Assembly: GCA_027563935.2 (NCBI GenBank)
Contig: CM050451.1
Location: forward strand, 97,801,565-97,865,564
Origin: Costus lasius
Taxonomy: Eukaryota > Streptophyta > Magnoliopsida > Zingiberales > Costaceae
Reading direction: 5' to 3'
Length of the DNA: 64,000 nt
Part shown: piece by piece, positions 47,715 through 57,933 of the stretch
Layout of the letters: each line of letters opens with the position of its first letter
Position numbering within the stretch: the first letter of the stretch is position 1
The notes under the pieces: model-generated
Told to the model about the DNA's origin: nothing
What the model saw: the letters and a program-made list of their open reading frames with translations, nothing else
Databases searched by the model: none
Translations under genes and position numbers: made by a program

Positions 47715-49406
47715 TGAAAGTCCCCTTAAACGAAGGGGGGGAAACCCTAAGCCAGGCGCGTATAAAATTTTTAAGCAGCAGAAGAGGGTTTCTAGGGGAT
47801 CGGCTTCATGCATAACATATGATCAACTTGTAAAACCGATTGCAAACATAGTAGATGGAAACATACCATCGCCATTCTTTGGATGGCGCCGTGGAAGAAG
47901 AGAGCGATAGGATCTCCTCCAAAGGATGCGCACACAAGATGAAGAAGTCGCCTACTCCCTTGGTGCTCCTTGTGCTAGCAAGGTTCCAAGAGGTCCTTGT
48001 CGTATGGAAGGGAAGAGAGGAACTTTTCTTTGCTTGGCGATACCCTTCTTGTCGTCAACCCCACCAACACACTCGAATGAGAGAGACACACGAGAGGAAG
48101 GAGCGACAATAGGTGTGAAGAGAAGCTATCGTGAGGCGTGGTCACGATTTGGAAACATGGTTTCCAAAAATAGTAAACCACTCTCTTCATGCGACCATGG
48201 GATTACCCCAAGCGCATACTCCTCTCCACTTGAACCATGCGCTCACTTGATGAGCTGGTTCAATTACGGTTTGGTCCAAGACCAATTAACCCAAGCGATT
48301 TGGTCTAGATCACAATTAAACCCTAAGGCTCCAGATCCAACCGTTCATCTCTTGATGCTCCTGATCTCACCGATCTAGCATCCATTCTCTCGATCGAAGC
48401 TTACCGATCTCAAGCCCTAATCAATCAAACATGATCAGACCAGATCTCACTTACAATCAGAGATTAAATCCCTTTAAAATGAACCCAAACAATTCAGTCC
48501 ACACGATCTGACTTAAGTAAGTCATATCATCAAATTGTGCGACCCTAAGGGTTTCCTTTAAATGTCGGTAACGATAACTTACGTTATCACGATCAGTGAG
48601 GGGTATCTAGAAACACATCACTGTCTCCCGATATAAAGGAAAGAGTCTTCCAAGACTACACCCAAACCACAGCACAAGTGTGAATCCAACTCACAATGCA
48701 TACATGTTTCCTTTGCCACTGGATGTTCTTATTGGACAAGCGTGTCAAGCTTGTAACTCCAATATAATGAGCATGATTAGATCAGATGAACATAGTCACC
48801 TGGGTATGGCCATACACTTTCTCAATCATCTCATCCAGGGGGGCCCTTTAGAACATCACACTCCAATGAAGGAGACGGCAATCCTATGTCTATCACTAGC
48901 GCCCTAACATGACTCAAGCTCACCATCCAAGATAGTCTATAACCATTATGTTTCAAATGATATTGAACTACCTCAAAACAATGACAATCATCATTTAGAA
49001 ACACAAGTGATCTCAAGTCAAAGGAAATGTGCCACTTGTTTACATACAAGGATTATTCACATTGTGACAAGCAATTGAACATCCTAGTAGGGTCTGTCCA
49101 GTACATCCAATGTACCCATGAGTCTACATCTTATTCCATGCTCGAAGCATCCTATAAGATTAGAACACATATTAGTCTCAATCATATCAAGGCTGTCTCA
49201 TGTTCACCAAGATATCTCGACTAAGGACTTAACTGCATGTCAGCCTAGCTGAACACCATTGAGACATTATTCAGAAGTACAATTATTGCAGCAGATAATG
49301 TAACAACGTGAATAACAACCATTGCCTTTATAAACATAAGAGTTTATACATGATACTGATACAATCCCAAGGCCTCAAACATTAGCCTTAAGGGCATACC
49401 CCAACA
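47715..49406 (-). repeat. 3' LTR of copia A (1,692 bp)
   Basis: On minus it starts TGTTGGGGTATGCCC and ends GGGGACTTTCA. It is preceded on minus by the purine tract AGTGGGAGAT (49416-49407). A frame of 150 codons on plus inside it (47926-48378) is repeated in the other LTR and is taken as chance. Confidence 0.96.
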
Positions 49407-49426
49407 ATCTCCCACTTGCACTTAAT

Positions 49427-52400
49427 CTAATGGTTGAGGAATCTCAAACCCATATTATTACAGTGCTTCTCATGCTTCTGCTGCGCCAGAGGCTTTGTAA
49501 GCGGGTCTGCCAGATTGTCATCTGTATGAACCTTGCAGATTTTGATCTCGCCACGATCTATGATCTCCCGGATCAAATGAAACCGCCTCTGTATGTGCTT
49601 GGACTTCTGGTGCGACCGTGGTTCCTTTGCTTGTGCGATTGCTCCAGTGTTATCACAGAAGATAACCAAAGGATCTGCACTCGAAGGAACAACACCAAGT
49701 TCTTGAACGAACTTACGAATCCACACTGCCTCCTTAGATGCTTCTGAGGCGGCAACATACTCGGCTTCCGTGGTAGAATCAGCAACAATTGATTGTTTGA
49801 AACTCTTCCACACCACCGCTCCTCCATTCAGGCTAAAAACATAGCCTGATTGCGATCGGAAATCATCCTGGTCAGACTGGAACGAAACATCAGTATATCC
49901 TTCAATACTGAGTTCTTCCTGACCACCATACACCAAGAACATATCTTTGGTCCTCCGCAGATATTTTAAAATGTTCTTGACTGCAATCCAGTGCGCCTGA
50001 CCTGGATTACTTTGGAATCGACTGGTCACGCTTAACCCGTAAGCGACGTCTGGGCGAGTACACAACATCGCATACATAATGGACCCAATAGCCGAAGCAT
50101 AAGGCGTATTGTCCATTTCATCTTTCTCAGTCTGTGTTTGTGGACACTGACTCTTCGAAAGATTCAGACCATGTCTGACTGGAAGATATCCTCTTTTAGA
50201 ATTCTCTAAATGAAATCTCTCCAGGACTTTATCGATGTAAGTACTCTGGCACAGCCCGAGAAGCCTCTTAGATCTATTGCTGTAGATCTTCACACCTAAT
50301 ACATAGGCTGCTTCTCCCAAATCTTTCATCTGAAAACATTTCCTTAACCATGCCTTAACCGCATGCATTTCAGGAATATCGTTTCCAATGATCAAGATAT
50401 CATCGACGTAGAGGACTAGGAAAGTAATCACGCTCCCACTAAACCTCTTATATACACACGGGTCATCCTCGTTCTTGATGAAACCAAAATCACTGATTGA
50501 TTCATCAAAACGAATATTCCAGCTTCTTGATGCTTGTTTAAGTCCATAAATGGACTTCTTTAACTTGCATATCTTATGACGATCTGATGGATTAGTGAAA
50601 CCTTCAGGTTGTGTCATATACACATCCTCATCCAGATTTCCATTAAGGAAAGCGGTCTTCACATCCATCTGCCAGATCTCATAATCATAATATGCTGCTA
50701 TCGCGAAAAGAATAAGAATAGACTTAAACATGGCTACAGGAGAGAAAGTTTCATCATAATCTATCCCGTAGATTTGTTTGAAACCTTTCGCAACTAGCCT
50801 GCCTTTATAGGTAACCACGTTACCATCCATGTCAATCTTCTTCTTGAAGATCCATTTACAGCCTATAGGGATAACTCCCGGAGGCGGATCAACCAAATCC
50901 CAGACTTGGTTATCTGACATGGAGTCCATCTCGGCGCGCATAGCTTCAAGCCATCTCGCTGAGTCCGGTCCACTGACCGCATCCGCATAAGTGAGGGGTT
51001 CATCATTATCAATGATGTAGACTCCGTCATAGCGCTCAGGCTGTCGACGGATCCTTCCCGATCTTCGCGGTTCCCGTGATATCTGAGTCTCAGGTTGTTC
51101 AGTAACCTGATCCACCGGCTCAGGCTCATTCAGCTGTGCTTGACTACTTTGTCCTTCCTCTGGATTCTCATCCAGCTTTATTTCTCTCCCACTGGCTTCT
51201 TGCAGAAGAAACTCCTTCTCAAGAAATATGGCCGTCCGAGCAACAAATACTTTGTTCTCTTTGGGATCGTAGAAATAATAACCCTTAGTTTCCTTAGGGT
51301 AACCGACAAAGACGCATTTCTTAGATCTGTTCTCCAGTTTCCCAGAGGCGAGCTTTTTGACATAAGCCTCGCAACCCCAGATCCTGATAAATGTCAGGCT
51401 CGGCTGTTTCCCATACCATAACTCATATGGAGTCTTAGAAACTGCCTTGGATGGCACTCGGTTTAGTACCTTTGCAGCTGTTTCCAGTGCAAATCCCCAA
51501 AAGGAATATGGAAGAGTAGCCTGACTCATCATAGAACGAACCATATCAAGTAACGTTCTATTTCTCCTCTCGGACACACCATTCCATTGCGGTGTTCCTG
51601 GCGGAGTGAGCTGTGAGATAATCCCACACTCCTTCAGATAGTCAGTAAACTCTCGACTTAGGTATTCTCCACCTCGATCAGAACGAAGTGTCTTGATATT
51701 TCGGCCAAGCTGATTCTGTACTTCATTCTTGAACTCTTTGAACTTGTCAAAAGATTCACTTTTATGTCTCATAAGATAGACATAACCATACCTACTGAAA
51801 TCATCAGTAAAGGTAATGAAGTATTGATAGCCACCTTTGGCATGTTTACTAAATGGCCCACACACATCACTGTGTATAAGTTCAAGTAAACCTGAAGCCC
51901 TTTGACCTTTGTGAGGAAAAGGAGACTTCGTCATTTTACCCATTAAACAAGCTTTGCATGTATCAATCTCCTCATAGGAGAATGATCCCAGCAGTCCATG
52001 GTCATGCAACCGCTTAATGCGCTTCTTGTTAATATGGCCTAAACGACTATGCCATAGCAAGGTGCTGTCATCAGCATACTTGGCTTTCTTATTATCAATA
52101 TTTTGTATAGAACATTCCATGTCCAACATGAATAACCCATTGTTAATTGATCCAGTAGCATAAACAATATTATCTAAAGAAAGAACACACTTTGAAATAT
52201 TGCATTCAAAGGAAAACCCCTTCCTGACAAGAGCAGGAATAGAGATAATATTTTTAGTAATGCTGGGAACAAAGTAACAATTGTTCAGTTCCAATACAAG
52301 TCCAGATGGTAATGAGATGTAATATTCTCCTACAGCAACAGCAGCAACCCGTGCCCCGTTTCCAACGCGTAGGTCCACCTCAAGATGTCCCACCTGTCTT

Positions 52401-53332
52401 CTTCTCTTGAGTTCCTGTACATTTGAACAAATGTGAACTCCACATGCAGTGTCCAACACCCATGAAATAGAAGAAGAAGATATCATGACTTCCGTCACGT
52501 AAATACCTGAGTCAGAAGCAATGCTTCCCCTCTTGTCTCCTTGGAGCGCTTTACAGTCCTTTTTCCAGTGACCTAGCTGGCCACAGTGGAAACATCTGTA
52601 TTCCTTCGACCGCTTAACTTTTTGCTTCAGAGCCTTGCTGTAGCTCTTAACAGGGGCCTTGCCCTTCTTCCCCTTCTTCTTGTTCCTTGAAGAAACCATC
52701 AAGACAGAGGTTGAAGGCTTTCCCTTAAGAGTCTGCTCTGTAGTCAAGAGCATATTCAGTAACTCTGCCGGCGTACAGTCGATCTTGTTCATATTAAAGT
52801 TAATGATGAACGGATCGAAAGAAGTCGGGAGAGACTGCAATATGATGTCTACAGCAAGCTCCTGATTGATGGTGTGTCCCAGTTTCTCTAGAGACTCCTT
52901 GTACCCAATCATCTTGAGCACATGAGCTCCTACTGGACTCCCTTCAGCCAGTTTGCTCTGGAAGAAAAGTTTTGTCAGATTATAGCGTTCAGTCCTCGCC
53001 TGTGCAGCATACAACAACTTGAGGTTCGCTATAATATCTATAGCCCACATATCCTCATGCTGTCGCTGCAGCTCTGGCGTCATAGACGCAAGCATCAGGC
53101 AAGCGACGTCAATGCTATCATTGACCTGCTTATCATAAGCATCCCGAACCGCCCTTGCGGCGTTCGGAGCGGGTTGAGGCGGTATTGCCGTCTCGAGGAC
53201 ATACAGTTTCCTCTCTGCCTTAAGAACAATCTTAAGGTGTTCGTACCAGTCTGAGAAGTTCGGCCCAGCAAACTTCTCCCTTTCCAGTAGGGATCGCACA
53301 TTGAAATTCGTGGTGTTCGTTGCTGCAGGTAT
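49427..53332 (-). CDS. Gag-Pol polyprotein of copia A, uninterrupted
   Basis: About 1,300 codons are open without a stop. Numbering from the valine codon GTG at 53299, the capsid part is residues 1-230 and a CCHC knuckle uses C236, C239, H244 and C249. The protease signature WVLDTACGVH is at 280-289; its D-T-A differs from the usual D-T/S-G. The integrase has HHCC at about 416-453 and catalytic D478, D541 and E577 (35 residues between the last two). RT has QMDVKTAF (D879) and YVDD (964-967). RNase H has D1137, E1180 and D1216, then DPLTKPL. The frame has no in-frame ATG before the conserved gag start. Just upstream is a pyrimidine-rich acceptor ending TAG (53335-53333), so the start may come from a spliced exon. 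Otherwise it looks fully functional. Confidence 0.95.
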   Translation of the reverse strand: MPAATNTTNFNVRSLLEREKFAGPNFSDWYEHLKIVLKAERKLYVLETAIPPQPAPNAARAVRDAYDKQVNDSIDVACLMLASMTPELQRQHEDMWAIDIIANLKLLYAAQARTERYNLTKLFFQSKLAEGSPVGAHVLKMIGYKESLEKLGHTINQELAVDIILQSLPTSFDPFIINFNMNKIDCTPAELLNMLLTTEQTLKGKPSTSVLMVSSRNKKKGKKGKAPVKSYSKALKQKVKRSKEYRCFHCGQLGHWKKDCKALQGDKRGSIASDSGIYVTEVMISSSSISWVLDTACGVHICSNVQELKRRRQVGHLEVDLRVGNGARVAAVAVGEYYISLPSGLVLELNNCYFVPSITKNIISIPALVRKGFSFECNISKCVLSLDNIVYATGSINNGLFMLDMECSIQNIDNKKAKYADDSTLLWHSRLGHINKKRIKRLHDHGLLGSFSYEEIDTCKACLMGKMTKSPFPHKGQRASGLLELIHSDVCGPFSKHAKGGYQYFITFTDDFSRYGYVYLMRHKSESFDKFKEFKNEVQNQLGRNIKTLRSDRGGEYLSREFTDYLKECGIISQLTPPGTPQWNGVSERRNRTLLDMVRSMMSQATLPYSFWGFALETAAKVLNRVPSKAVSKTPYELWYGKQPSLTFIRIWGCEAYVKKLASGKLENRSKKCVFVGYPKETKGYYFYDPKENKVFVARTAIFLEKEFLLQEASGREIKLDENPEEGQSSQAQLNEPEPVDQVTEQPETQISREPRRSGRIRRQPERYDGVYIIDNDEPLTYADAVSGPDSARWLEAMRAEMDSMSDNQVWDLVDPPPGVIPIGCKWIFKKKIDMDGNVVTYKGRLVAKGFKQIYGIDYDETFSPVAMFKSILILFAIAAYYDYEIWQMDVKTAFLNGNLDEDVYMTQPEGFTNPSDRHKICKLKKSIYGLKQASRSWNIRFDESISDFGFIKNEDDPCVYKRFSGSVITFLVLYVDDILIIGNDIPEMHAVKAWLRKCFQMKDLGEAAYVLGVKIYSNRSKRLLGLCQSTYIDKVLERFHLENSKRGYLPVRHGLNLSKSQCPQTQTEKDEMDNTPYASAIGSIMYAMLCTRPDVAYGLSVTSRFQSNPGQAHWIAVKNILKYLRRTKDMFLVYGGQEELSIEGYTDVSFQSDQDDFRSQSGYVFSLNGGAVVWKSFKQSIVADSTTEAEYVAASEASKEAVWIRKFVQELGVVPSSADPLVIFCDNTGAIAQAKEPRSHQKSKHIQRRFHLIREIIDRGEIKICKVHTDDNLADPLTKPLAQQKHEKHCNNMGLRFLNH

Positions 53333-55110
53333 CTACAACAATGCAAGAACAGCAAGGTCAGTATCAATGTTTAGAATCAATCCAGGACTTAAGAAAGATT
53401 CTTTTCTCACTATTTTATCTGGCTGAAAAATCCAGCAAAACAACCCGAAAGAGTAGAACTCTTTTAGTGAGATGAGATCCAGATTTCATACTTGGTCTCC
53501 GCGTCCCGCTCAGGCGAGATAAGATGCACAGAGAGTACAAGCACTAATCTCTAGTAGGTTGTCCCAGCCAATCGCCAACCCGTGCGATTCCCCTTCATCT
53601 GGGCAATCCAGCCGACTGTGCCAACTGAGTTGGTACAACACAGTCTCTGACCCCACAGATGGCTGCCTCCATGTGCTACCATATGCGCCACATATGTAGC
53701 CTACATGGTCAAGCTGACCCGACCTACTCCCTGGACCACCACGTGCTATGCTGAGCAACGAGAAGCGATAAATCCCTTCCCTGAAACACGCAGGTGCAAT
53801 CCCGCACCGTCTGAAGATAGATGGACGTGCCCACTGAGTGGGTACAACACGGCTCCAACGATAGTCAGAACAGTGAGGTTTAGCGTCAGAAGGCTTACGA
53901 GCTTGATATTTAACGTTGGATTTTAACGGTCTTTTATCTTCTTAACTATCATGCAATTCCTATGGTGATAGCAGAAGATTAAATCATGCATTTCAAATTA
54001 TTTAAACAATAAATGAAAGCATGCTGATCTTATGTGGTAAAAGCCCATTAAGCCTAAGTAAGACCTTAATTTAACTTAAGTCTTCACTTGCTTTTCTTCA
54101 TGGGGCTTTTGCTCCTCATCTGGCCCAAACCAGGGCCCAAGCGCCCACTGCAGCTCAGGTGCGCCCACCAGGTAAATGCGCCTGTCCAGAGTCGAACCGT
54201 GGACCTCCCACCTAGTCAAGCCACTGCTGCATGCGCCTCTGCCAAGTGTGTTCTGTGCTCTTGTCTGATTAAATTACAAATTAATCTATCTAGACAAGAT
54301 TGACTCGCAGGTCAATTACACTTTATAAATTAAATAACATGTGATGCGCAGATCACAATAAAAATTAATTTACATTTATTAACCAGGCACGCAGGCCCCA
54401 GCACAGCACACATTAACACGGGCAGCCCACATAAGATTAAATAAACAAGCATATGCTTACAATCAACATGTGATCCATTCATGAAAATAAAATTTTGAAA
54501 AACCCATTGGCATCAATTTTATTTTCCTTATTTGCCCTACTACCTTACAACGGTCCATTACTAGGGATCCACTCATCAGACCTAGTCAGATCCACTGCCC
54601 TTACATGCACCAAGTCCTAACAGACTTGAGTCGACCAAATGGTCAACCATGCATGCGCCAAGGGCTGAACGACCACAATGAGGTCTGGCAAGCGGGTGTG
54701 ACCCCGGTCCTAACTCATGTGCGTTCATAGATTGTCTCAACCAGACATCGCTACACACCTGTCCGCAGTCGACCTATAGCCACCTCGTGCTTGCGCACAG
54801 GTGCCATCTGGTCGACCCATCTAGGCTGTCAGATAGTCTGATCAGACTGGTTGGATCTTGACTAGACTGTGACTTCAACCCTAATAACCCGTCTAAGGGT
54901 TTAAAGCAGGCGCAAGTTAGATCTAATGTGAGTCGCGCAAGTGTTTTGTTTTTAAGAAAAACTAAAGCATGCGCCAACAACATGTGCCAAGGAAACATAT
55001 ATGAAGTTTCGACATGCAAAAACTCTCATGTAAACTTTCGCATGAAGTTTAGATCTAACCCATTGCGCAAACAAGGATCACAAAAGCAATCATATGAAAC
55101 ATGCATTAAA
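53333..55110 (-). other. long untranslated leader of copia A
   Basis: About 1.8 kb between primer site and gag-pol, with no long frame. Two copies of a short hairpin lie at 53618-53636 and 53827-53845 (see findings). The part 53950-55100 is mixed, with many ATGCGCC/GGCGCA words. This leader may hold packaging, splicing or ribosome-entry signals; none is proven. Confidence 0.7.
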
Positions 55111-55126
55111 CCTGGCTCTGATACCA
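55111..55126 (-). other. tRNA-iMet primer-binding site of copia A
   Basis: On minus TGGTATCAGAGCCAGG begins 2 bases inside the 5' LTR. TGGTATCAGAGC is the usual plant initiator-Met primer site. Confidence 0.95.
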
Positions 55127-55128
55127 AT

Positions 55129-56820
55129 TGAAAGTCCCCTTAAACGAAGGGGGGGAAACCCTAAGCCAGGCGCGTATAAAATTTTTAAGCAGCAGAAGAG
55201 GGTTTCTAGGGGATCGGCTTCATGCATAACATATGATCAACTTGTAAAACCGATTGCAAACATAGTAGATGGAAACATACCGTCGCCATTCTTTGGATGG
55301 CGCCTTGGAAGAAGAGAGCGATAGGATCTCCTCCAAAGGATGCGCACACAAGATGAAGAAGTCGCCTACTCCCTTGGTGCTCCTTGTGCTAGCAAGGTTC
55401 CAAGAGGTCCTTGTCGTATGGAAGGGAAGAGAGGAACTTTTCTTTGCTTGGCGATACCCTTCTTGTCGTCAACCCCACCAACACACTCGAATGAGAGAGA
55501 CACACGAGAGGAAGGAGCGACAATAGGCGTGAAGAGAAGCTATCGTGAGGCGTGGTCACGATTTGGAAACATGGTTTCCAAAAATAGTAAACCACTCTCT
55601 TCATGCGACCATGGGATTACCCCAAGCGCATACTCCTCTCCACTTGAACCATGCGCTCACTTGATGAGCTGGTTCAATTACGGTTTGGTCCAAGACCAAT
55701 TAACCCAAGCGATTTGGTCTAGATCACAATTAAACCCTAAGGCTCCAGATCCAACCGTTCATCTCTTGATGCTCCTGATCTCACCGATCTAGCATCCATT
55801 CTCTCGATCGAAGCTTACCGATCTCAAGCCCTAATCAATCAAACATGATCAGACCAGATCTCACTTACAATCAGAGATTAAATCCCTTTAAAATGAACCC
55901 AAACAATTCAGTCCACACGATCTGACTTAAGTAAGTCATATCATCAAATTGTGCGACCCTAAGGGTTTTCTTTAAATGTCGGTAACGATAACTTACGTTA
56001 TCACGATCAGTGAGGGGTATCTAGCAACACATCACTGTCTCCCGATATAAAGGAAAGAGTCTTCCAAGACTACACCCAAACCACAGCACAAGTGTGAATC
56101 CAACTCACAATGCATACATGTTTCCTTTGCCACTGGATGTTCTTATTGGACAAGCGTGTCAAGCTTGTAACTCCAATATGATGAGCATGATTAGATCAGA
56201 TGAACATAGTCACCTGGGTATGGCCATACACTTTCTCAATCATCTCATCCAGGGGGCCCCTTTAGAACATCACACTCCAATGAAGGAGACGGCAATCCTA
56301 TGTCTATCACTAGCGCTCTAACATGACTCAAGCTCACCATCCAAGATAGTCTATAACCATTATGTTTCAAATGATATTGAACTACCTCAAAACAATGACA
56401 ATCATCATTTAGAAACACAAGTGATCTCAAGTCAAAGGAAATGTGCCACTTGTTTACATACAAGGATTATTCACATTGTGACAAGCAATTGAACATCCTA
56501 GTAGGGTCTGTCCAGTACATCCAATGTACCCATGAGTCTACATCTTATTCCATGCTCGAAGCATCCTATAAGATTAGAACACATATTAGTCTCAATCATA
56601 TCAAGGCTGTCTCATGTTCACCAAGATATCTCGACTAAGGACTTAACTGCATGTCAGCCTAGCTGAACACCATTGAGACATTATTCAGAAGTACAATTAT
56701 TGCAGCAGATAATGTAACAACGTGAATAACAACCATTGCCTTTATAAACATAAGAGTTTATACATGATACTGATACAATCCCAAGGCCTCAAACATTAGC
56801 CTTAAGGGCATACCCCAACA
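55129..56820 (-). repeat. 5' LTR of copia A (1,692 bp)
   Basis: It differs from the 3' LTR at about eight positions, for example CCGTCGCC versus CCATCGCC and TCTAGCAACAC versus TCTAGAAACAC, with no length change. Confidence 0.96.
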
Positions 56821-57933
56821 GTGAAGAGGTAATAATCTGTGCGACGGGATGAACACGGCCAGGGTGTGTTCACGAACACGGCCGTGATAGCTCCCGCCCA
56901 ATTCGATGGGCGTTCGGTTTTTCTCCCATAACTTACTATTTTGGAAGCAAAATTTGCTAAAATTTTGTGAAGACCTTCCTAACTTGGAGACGCACATTTT
57001 GGGACCAAAATCATCAGATTTGATTCAGAGGTTGAGGAAAACGAGTGAAAGGGGCGACAACCTAGGGTTTGGGGCGATTTTCTGGGCGACAACACTGTTC
57101 CGGCTCGATTTCTCCGCCGTTCTGACGAGGATCATCATGCTGGATCTTCTTCCATCAAGGATCTACCTCTCCCTCTACTTTGAATCAATTTGTATGAGAG
57201 ATTTCATTTATTTCACGATGTATACGATAGCTTAACTCTATTTTCGGGGTTTTGGGCGTAGCCCACTGTAAGATGTTGAATATTATGGCTTGATCTATAT
57301 ATTTCTCTTATTTATCTTTGTTCTTATTCATGTATAGGATGTTTTATTTCATGATTATGTACTAACCATACATGTTCATGTTTTAGATGTTGTGGGAAGG
57401 ACTGAGAGGTGAACCACAATTATTGGAATCCCTTAGACTGGACTGGTGATTTCGGCAACGAGAGTTGTTGAAATCACTCGAGGAACCCTAATCCTTCATA
57501 GAACCCATTGGGTCTGCTTAACCCAGTAAGCCACGAGAGTAGGAGAGTTGGGTTAAGTCGGATACCGGACCGTGTCCTGAGAGGGAACGTGTCTGTACCT
57601 AAGGAAGGATTACCTTGAGAACATAGGTAGAACCTTAATTAAAATATCAAACCTTAATATTTCTTCAAGCTTCAGTGTGGTGAAACCCGAAACCCCGATC
57701 TCTCTTATAGACTTCAAACCCCGATTGCTTGTTTTCTGCTCTACTTGCTTTTAATTTGCTTCAGTTTAATTGCTTGCACTAGGACATTAGTTATTTCCCA
57801 TTTAATCATTAACCAAGCTATTGATTAACTGATCAGTCAATACTTGACCCCTAGTCCTCGTGGGATCGATACTTTTTATTACGCGATAGACCATGCACTT
57901 GCGGTAGCAGCCTGTTTAGGCCCTATCAGTGAA

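Larger units (their letters stand above)
47715..56820 (-). mobile_element. Ty1/copia element A, complete and young (9,106 bp)
   Basis: LTRs of identical length (1,692 bp) lie at 47715-49406 and 55129-56820. The exact 5-bp duplication GTGAA flanks it (47710-47714 and 56821-56825). On minus: 5' LTR, primer site, 1.8-kb leader, one uninterrupted gag-pol frame, polypurine tract, 3' LTR. I count about eight substitutions between the LTRs (roughly 0.5 percent), so the insertion is recent. It landed in the U3 palindrome of element I. Confidence 0.96.
43694..57928 (+). mobile_element. non-autonomous Athila-like element I (5.1 kb without its own insertion)
   Basis: It begins TGATAGCATGCAAATA, ends GGCCCTATCA, and is flanked by the exact 5-bp duplication GTGAA (43689-43693 and 57929-57933). 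It sits inside element H in opposite orientation. Parts are 5' LTR, primer site, gag-like frame, conserved 3' box and 3' LTR, the last split by copia A. There is no protease or pol. The two LTRs differ by roughly 5-6 percent over a stretch of about 330 bp that I compared by eye (43790-44110 versus 57130-57430). Confidence 0.93.
47352..57928 (+). repeat. 3' LTR of element I, split by copia A
   Basis: Pieces are 47352-47714 and 56826-57928 (1,466 bp when rejoined; GTGAA at 47710-47714 is repeated at 56821-56825). U3 palindromes include TTCACGGCTGTGAA at 47701-47714 and CACGGCCGTG at 56877-56886. The R/U5 part carries GAGAGGTGAACCACAAT and TGCACTTGCGGTAG. Confidence 0.93.

Noticed and set aside
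47926..48378. 150-codon plus-strand frame inside the copia A LTR, repeated at 55340-55792
   Set aside because: It lies wholly in the LTR, its two copies are the same only because the LTRs are nearly identical, and it is not kept in the copia B LTR.
50609..51421. Plus-strand frames of 60-108 codons opposite copia A pol (repeated at 62464-63276 opposite copia B)
   Set aside because: They are complements of the conserved integrase/RT sequence; identity between A and B follows from the sense strand.
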